DNA of 10,672 nucleotides from Bacteroidales bacterium (GTDB lineage: Bacteria; Bacteroidota; Bacteroidia; Bacteroidales; Muribaculaceae): NCBI GenBank assembly GCA_019416285.1, contig DXXM01000054.1, positions 1-10,672 on the forward strand. The letters are read 5' to 3'. This document shows positions 7,665 to 10,672 of this stretch, piece after piece (within the stretch, counting starts at the first letter, position 1; every line of letters begins with the position of its first letter). The translations under genes were made by a program, and so were the position numbers. Under the pieces are notes generated by a model, which was given only the letters and a program-made list of their open reading frames with translations, made no database searches and had not been told where the DNA came from.

Positions 7665-8372
7665 ATGGAAGAACGTTTGCGCATACTACTTTGCGAAGAC
7701 GACGAGAACCTCGGCATGCTCCTCAGGGAATACCTCCAGGCCAAAGGGTTCAACGCCGACCTCTTCGCCGACGGGGAAAGCGGCTACAAAGCATTCCTCA
7801 AGGGTAAATATGACCTTTGCGTCCTCGATGTCATGATGCCAAAGAAGGACGGCTTCGCACTCGCTCAGGAAATAAGAACCGTAAACTCTGAAGTACCCAT
7901 CATCTTCCTGACTGCAAAGTCAATCAAGGAGGACATCCTCGAAGGATTCAAGATCGGTGCCGACGACTACATCACCAAACCCTTCTCTATGGAGGAACTC
8001 GTGTTCCGTATCGAGGCTATCCTGCGCCGCGTCAAGGGCAAGAAGGGCAAGGAAATCACTATGTACAAAATCGGTAAGTTCACTTTCGACACCCAGAAGC
8101 AGGTGCTTCTCATCGACGACAAGGTGACAAAACTTACCACAAAGGAATCGGAACTCCTGAGCCTGCTCTGCGCCCATGTCAACGAGATTCTTGAACGTAA
8201 TTTCGCCCTCAAGACAATCTGGATCGACGACAATTACTTCAACGCCCGCTCGATGGACGTCTATATCACCAAGCTACGCAAGCATCTGAAAGACGATCCC
8301 TCGATCGAAATCATCAACATCCACGGCAAGGGCTACAAGCTCATCGCCCCGGAACTCGAATCGTCCAACTGA
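7665..8372 (+). CDS. rprY: OmpR-family response regulator, RprY-like
   Basis: This is a DNA-binding regulator activated by phosphorylation from the preceding kinase. The 235-residue product has an N-terminal receiver domain (about 5-120) with acidic pocket E11, D12, D13, phospho-acceptor D55 in VLDVMMPKKDG, switch T83 in FLTAK, and conserved K105 in DDYITKPF. A winged-helix effector domain (about 135-230) follows, with the typical LTTKESELLSLL and VYITKLRKHL segments and the wing IINIHGKGYKL. The receiver sequence (ILLCEDDENLGMLLREYLQ) is strongly like RprY of Bacteroides fragilis and Porphyromonas. RprX/RprY of B. fragilis were first found through effects on tetracycline resistance when overexpressed, and RprY of Porphyromonas has been linked to stress genes. 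The 6-nt gap after rprX means co-transcription. Two hairpins follow the stop. Confidence 0.93.
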   Translation: MEERLRILLCEDDENLGMLLREYLQAKGFNADLFADGESGYKAFLKGKYDLCVLDVMMPKKDGFALAQEIRTVNSEVPIIFLTAKSIKEDILEGFKIGADDYITKPFSMEELVFRIEAILRRVKGKKGKEITMYKIGKFTFDTQKQVLLIDDKVTKLTTKESELLSLLCAHVNEILERNFALKTIWIDDNYFNARSMDVYITKLRKHLKDDPSIEIINIHGKGYKLIAPELESSN

Positions 8373-8378
8373 AAATGA

Positions 8379-8394
8379 GCCGCACGCCTGCGGC
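8379..8394 (+). terminator. Small GC hairpin just after rprY
   Basis: GCCGCA, loop CGCC and TGCGGC form a perfect 6-bp stem that begins 6 nt after the rprY stop. It is followed by C's rather than T's, so termination is only suggested. It may act with the larger hairpin 36 nt downstream. Confidence 0.4.
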
Positions 8395-8430
8395 CCCCAA
8401 CCCACAGACATAACCCTCTGATCAGGTCAC

Positions 8431-8465
8431 CATCGGCCCGGAGCTCCCGAAGCACCGGGCCGATG
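8431..8465 (+). terminator. Strong hairpin, probable rprXY terminator
   Basis: CATCGGCCCGG (8431-8441) and CCGGGCCGATG (8455-8465) form a perfect 11-bp GC-rich stem with a 13-nt loop. No T-run follows, as is often the case in Bacteroidetes. It lies between rprY and the inverted-repeat segment and is the best candidate for the end of the rprXY transcript. Confidence 0.55.
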
Positions 8466-8476
8466 ATTCAACAGAT

Positions 8477-8594
8477 AAGTAACTCTTAAAAATTAATTTA
8501 TACTTGATGCGGGATTTATTCCGAGGAAAGTATAAAAGCATCCCGGAGTTGCTTTGTGAAGAAACATATTGCGTTTAATTTTTAAGAGTTACTT
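8477..8594. repeat. 118-bp segment bounded by perfect 20-bp inverted repeats
   Basis: The left arm AAGTAACTCTTAAAAATTAA (8477-8496) and right arm TTAATTTTTAAGAGTTACTT (8575-8594) are exact reverse complements and enclose 78 bp. The right arm ends 5 nt before the hydrolase ATG. No target duplication flanks the arms, which argues against a fresh MITE. The shape fits an invertible regulatory segment of the kind common in Bacteroidales, or a long-range stem in the mRNA leader. The interior contains a 6-bp inner dyad (CGGGAT/ATCCCG) and a near-match -7 box TATACTTG at 8499-8506, but no complete TTG-N20-TAnnTTTG promoter on either strand. No recombinase gene is nearby. The repeat itself is certain; its function is open. 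Confidence 0.85.
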
Positions 8595-8599
8595 GCACT

Positions 8600-9634
8600 A
8601 TGAAACGACATACGCTCCTGCTGTTCTCTCTCCTCATCGTCAGTCTGCTCTTCCGCGCCGAAGCCACATCACCATCATCCGGATGGCAACCCGACATGCT
8701 CGGCGACGGCTATGATATGAGACAGGTGAAACAACCTGACGACTATGCCGGACCCGTAATCTCGACAATAATCCGCAAACTGTGTCCACAGTTGCACGAC
8801 GGCGCCGTGACACACCGCGGAGTGCTCTATGTCCACGGATTCAACGACTATTTCTTCCAGAAAGAGATGGGCGACCGCTTTGTGGAGCATGGCTATGATT
8901 TCTATGCCGTTGACCTGCGCCGTTACGGGCGCTCGATAGTCAGAGGAGAGAAAGATTTTGATATACGCGACCTCGGAGGCTATTTCCCCGACATCGATTC
9001 AGCTTTAGTAGTGATGCAACGCCAGGGGCTGACTGAAATAGTGCTCATCGGCCACTCGACCGGCGGACTCATAAGCGCCTATTATGAGAGCCGTTGCCAT
9101 CCGTCAGTCATAAAGGCCCTGATACTCAACAGCCCCTTTCTCGACTGGAACCTCGGATGGAAAGAACGTATGATTCCCGCCGTCTGTTTCATCGGAAAAC
9201 TGTTTCCGAATTTTAAAATCAGTCAGGGCAAATCTCACGCCTACGCTGAGAGTCTGCTCAAACAGTATCACGGAGAGTGGAACTATCGGACAGACTGGAA
9301 ATTTATCCAGTCACCTCCGGTCACGGCAGGCTGGGTCAGGGCTATTACAAAAGCTCAGAAAAGTCTGCGCAACGGCAACTCTGACATCCGTGTGCCTATA
9401 CTCCTGCTGTATTCCTCAAAGAGTGTCAGCGGTTCGGAATGGAAGCCTGAATACAACCGTGGCGACGGAGTGCTCGACGTCAATGACATCAAAAAATACG
9501 GACGGCAGTTAGGGCCGGACGTCACCTGTGCGCGCGTCACCGACGGCCTCCACGACCTCGTCCTCTCCGCGCCCTACGTCCGCGAACCGCTCTACCGCTA
9601 CATCTTCCAGTGGCTGTCGGGGCAAGGCCTGTGA
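8600..9634 (+). CDS. Exported alpha/beta hydrolase (serine hydrolase, monoacylglycerol-lipase-like)
   Basis: This is a serine hydrolase of the alpha/beta fold, of the S33/lysophospholipase type; the substrate is unknown. It has 344 residues. The N-terminus is a classic signal peptide: KRH, a hydrophobic core at 5-18, then RAEA, with likely cleavage after residue 20-22, so the enzyme is probably periplasmic or envelope-associated. The oxyanion-hole motif VLYVHGFNDYF is around H79-G80. The nucleophile is S153 in GHSTGG (151-156). The acid is probably D289 in GDGVLDVNDI and the base H318 in DGLHDLVLS, so a full catalytic triad is visible. The start at 8600 is set by the signal peptide and lies directly after the inverted-repeat segment, so any inversion there would alter its leader. 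A strong hairpin overlaps its stop codon. It is a single gene on its own, with no obvious operon partner. Confidence 0.88.
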   Translation: MKRHTLLLFSLLIVSLLFRAEATSPSSGWQPDMLGDGYDMRQVKQPDDYAGPVISTIIRKLCPQLHDGAVTHRGVLYVHGFNDYFFQKEMGDRFVEHGYDFYAVDLRRYGRSIVRGEKDFDIRDLGGYFPDIDSALVVMQRQGLTEIVLIGHSTGGLISAYYESRCHPSVIKALILNSPFLDWNLGWKERMIPAVCFIGKLFPNFKISQGKSHAYAESLLKQYHGEWNYRTDWKFIQSPPVTAGWVRAITKAQKSLRNGNSDIRVPILLLYSSKSVSGSEWKPEYNRGDGVLDVNDIKKYGRQLGPDVTCARVTDGLHDLVLSAPYVREPLYRYIFQWLSGQGL

Positions 9635-9650
9635 TCTCGCCCCGACAGCC
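9612..9650 (+). terminator. Hairpin terminator spanning the hydrolase stop codon
   Basis: GGCTGTCGGGGC (9612-9623) and GCCCCGACAGCC (9639-9650) form a perfect 12-bp stem. The 15-nt loop contains the hydrolase TGA (9632-9634). The 5' arm therefore encodes the last residues of the protein. No T-run follows. The position at the end of a monocistronic gene, before the ssrA promoter, supports a terminator or 3'-end stabilising role. Confidence 0.6.
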
Positions 9651-9767
9651 TCCACCTCTTCCGGAATAAGAAACTGTCAGACGAAGGCGGCTTAACGAAA
9701 AAAACATACCGGACACGCACCGAAACTTCACCGAAACGTGCCGGAAATGTTAAATATGCGACAATAT

Positions 9768-9798
9768 TTGATATTCCCGCTCTTTATCACTATCTTTG
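9768..9798 (+). promoter_or_regulatory. Predicted ssrA promoter (Bacteroidetes type)
   Basis: The -33 element is TTG (9768-9770, within TTTG) and the -7 element is TATCTTTG (9791-9798), with exactly 20 bp between them, a complete consensus match. Transcription would start near 9805, so the tmRNA precursor would carry a leader of about 90 nt removed by RNase P. That leader has a small hairpin (CGGGC AGAG GCCCG). Confidence 0.75.
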
Positions 9799-9895
9799 TA
9801 AGCTAAATGGTCGCTTTGGCTAATCGGGCAGAGGCCCGTCAGACAATCGGCCACGGCTTCACCACTTGTGAGCCACACGATTTTTCACACAGAAC

Positions 9896-10291
9896 GGGGC
9901 TGACCGGTTTTGACAGCGTGTAGAGGTGGTGAGTAAGCATGCAGAGCAATGATGGCTACGCTCTTAAATCAGGGACATCAAAATTTCAAATGGCGAAAAC
10001 AACTACGCTCTCGCTGCTTAATCGAAGCACAGTAGATTAGCTTTATCTCCGCAACAGTTGCAGAGACGAGACATCACCCGATTGTCCTTTTTCCGAGACG
10101 GATTGAACCGGTGGTGCAGGTAAATCGGAAATATGGCGACGAAAGCCTCGAGACTCGCCGAGACACTTAGAGGATAAGGCCGGGATTGGTCGTTTCTTGC
10201 CTGTCCCGGCACGAAAACCAAGTAGAAACTAAGCATGTAGAAAGCTCATTAGTTCCACGTTTGGACGAGGGTTCAAATCCCTCCAGCTCCA
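9896..10291 (+). ncRNA. ssrA: Transfer-messenger RNA (tmRNA)
   Basis: tmRNA rescues ribosomes stalled on broken messages by acting as alanyl-tRNA and then as mRNA for a degradation tag; SmpB is its partner. The 5' end GGGGCTG (9896-9902) pairs with CAGCTCC (10284-10290) as the 7-bp acceptor stem with one G-U pair, and A10291 is the discriminator. The T arm is GAGGG TTCAAAT CCCTC (10267-10283). The tag frame lies at 9992-10021. The length, 396 nt, is normal. CCA is not encoded (the next bases are CTA), so it must be added after processing. The boundaries are set by the acceptor pairing. The region between tag and T arm contains GC-rich segments compatible with the usual pseudoknots, which were not folded in detail. 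Confidence 0.96.
9992..10021 (+). other. tmRNA proteolysis tag reading frame
   Basis: The frame reads GGC GAA AAC AAC TAC GCT CTC GCT GCT TAA, giving GENNYALAA and a stop. The first codon, GGC, would be the resume codon after the tRNA-like domain's alanine is added. The ALAA ending is the usual recognition end for ClpXP-type proteases. The same type of tag is known from Porphyromonas and supports a Bacteroidales origin. Confidence 0.93.
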
Positions 10292-10299
10292 CTATGTAC

Positions 10300-10317
10300 T
10301 TCCGAACTAATTCGGAA
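10300..10317 (+). repeat. Hairpin right after tmRNA
   Basis: TTCCGAA, loop CTAA and TTCGGAA form a perfect 7-bp stem beginning 8 nt after the tmRNA discriminator. It may help 3'-end maturation or act with the terminator just downstream. Confidence 0.5.
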
Positions 10318-10330
10318 AATTCGAGACAAA

Positions 10331-10362
10331 CCTCGGACTATCAGGTAGTTCCGAGGCTTTTT
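10331..10362 (+). terminator. Rho-independent terminator of ssrA
   Basis: CCTCGGA (10331-10337) pairs with TCCGAGG (10350-10356), with an inner CTA/TAG pairing, and is followed by CTTTTT (10357-10362). This is the one textbook stem plus T-run in the window and it is placed correctly to end the tmRNA transcript. Confidence 0.8.
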
Positions 10363-10425
10363 CGTGTCTAATCCTATCGGATTGAGGACCGATATAAGAC
10401 CTAAAAAAGACCTCTCCAGACATAG

Positions 10426-10487
10426 TTTAGGCACTAACCAGGCACTAAGTTTTCAAATTGCGTTTTAGTGCCTAAATAGTGCCTAAA
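10426..10487. repeat. Symmetrical array of four 11-bp sites
   Basis: TTTAGGCACTA (10426-10436) abuts a partial copy ACCAGGCACTA (10437-10447). After an 18-bp spacer, two exact inverted copies TAGTGCCTAAA (10466-10476 and 10477-10487) abut each other. Copies are thus two direct and two inverted with an 11-bp period, about one helical turn, around a centre at 10456-10457. The layout is what cooperative binding by a recombinase, an excisionase or a repressor would need. As RNA it would also form a long interrupted stem. Confidence 0.8.
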
Positions 10488-10511
10488 ATACCTATAAATT
10501 GCTATGTGTCA

Positions 10512-10629
10512 GTTAGATGCAAAGACTTAACTTAGACAAAACTCGGAAAACAGGCGACATTTTAAGTATCCGATTTGATGATGTTAAAACCGATGTCCGA
10601 CACAATTTCCGATATTGTATGCATCTAAC
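10512..10629. repeat. 10-bp inverted repeat pair, 118 bp overall
   Basis: GTTAGATGCA (10512-10521) and TGCATCTAAC (10620-10629) are exact reverse complements. The IS21-like repeats begin directly after the right arm. An open frame (10517-10651, 44 codons, starting MQRLNLDKTRKTGDI) runs through the pair into the IS-like end. It has no recognisable family and no translation signal, so it is not called as a gene. It could be the start of a gene cut by an insertion. Confidence 0.5.
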
Positions 10630-10630
10630 A

Positions 10631-10672
10631 TTTGAAAAGGGACCCGGATAGCAATTGAAAAGGGGACCACCC
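10631..10672. mobile_element. Possible terminal repeats of an IS21-family element (partial, at window edge)
   Basis: Two near-identical direct repeats occur: TTTGAAAAGGGACC (10631-10644) and ATTGAAAAGGGGACC (10654-10668), 23-24 bp apart. Multiple short repeats inside the ends, with an outermost TG (here 10633-10634), are typical of IS21-family elements, and GAAAAGGGGACC-type ends are familiar from Bacteroidetes members. The transposase genes (istA/istB) would lie beyond the window, so this is a partial, tentative call. Confidence 0.42.

Larger units (their letters stand above)
10292..10672. other. Repeat-rich, gene-poor region downstream of ssrA; likely edge of an integrated element
   Basis: This 381-bp stretch is visibly AT-richer than the rest and has no convincing gene. 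In order it holds the hairpin and terminator of ssrA, a small hairpin AATCC TATC GGATT (10370-10383), two AAGACCT copies 11 bp apart (10396-10402 and 10407-10413), the four-site array at 10426-10487, an inverted-repeat pair at 10512-10629 and IS21-like end repeats from 10631. The 3' end of tmRNA genes is a common target of tyrosine integrases, so an element boundary is a reasonable inference, but no integrase is in view. Confidence 0.45.

Noticed and set aside
9537..9731. Minus-strand frame ending in an Arg/Gly-rich tail
   Set aside because: It overlaps the hydrolase end and its terminator. The Arg/Gly runs come from GC-rich codons read on the wrong strand.
9807..9923. 38-residue open frame (MVALANRAEARQ) in the tmRNA leader running into tmRNA
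   Set aside because: It starts only a few nt after the predicted transcription start and overlaps the mature tmRNA. It resembles no known protein and is most likely chance in a processed leader.
10186..10371. 61-codon plus-strand frame across the tmRNA 3' end
   Set aside because: It covers the T arm, acceptor and terminator of ssrA; the structured RNA explains the sequence.

Overview
The window looks like chromosomal DNA from a Bacteroidales bacterium. Three things support this. The promoters that can be recognised match the Bacteroidetes type (TTG, 20 bp, TAnnTTTG) and there are no Shine-Dalgarno sequences. The tmRNA tag peptide is GENNYALAA, a Bacteroidales type. The two-component pair closely resembles RprX/RprY of Bacteroides. 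The fairly GC-rich coding sequence fits a family such as Muribaculaceae, but that placement is inference.

Layout, left to right. uvrB (59-2155, +) and a YgiQ-type radical SAM protein (2388-4283, +) are separated by a 232-bp gap holding two identical short palindromic repeats. Facing them is an inositol-monophosphatase-family gene (4293-5069, -), whose stop lies 9 bp from the ygiQ stop. A 2-Cys peroxiredoxin, ahpC (5187-5753, -), precedes it on the same strand. A 408-bp divergent intergenic region (5754-6161) separates ahpC from the sensor kinase rprX (6162-7658, +). The response regulator rprY (7665-8372, +) follows after 6 nt, so the two are surely one operon. After rprY come two hairpins and then a 118-bp segment bounded by perfect 20-bp inverted repeats. 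This segment ends 5 nt before the start codon of an exported alpha/beta hydrolase (8600-9634, +). A well-formed Bacteroidales promoter then drives ssrA, the tmRNA (9896-10291, +).

The core genes cover nucleotide excision repair (uvrB), peroxide detoxification (ahpC), envelope or stress signalling (rprXY) and ribosome rescue (ssrA). Apart from rprXY they are housekeeping neighbours, not a single pathway.

The last 380 bp, downstream of ssrA, differ: they are AT-richer, have no convincing gene and are dense in repeats. They contain a symmetrical array of four 11-bp sites, a 10-bp inverted-repeat pair and, at the very edge, repeats resembling the end of an IS21-family element. Since tmRNA 3' ends are common integration sites, this is probably the edge of an integrated element whose body lies outside the window.

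The two most unusual structures are the 118-bp inverted-repeat segment abutting the hydrolase start and the four-site array beyond the tmRNA. No CRISPR array, rRNA or tRNA gene was seen.
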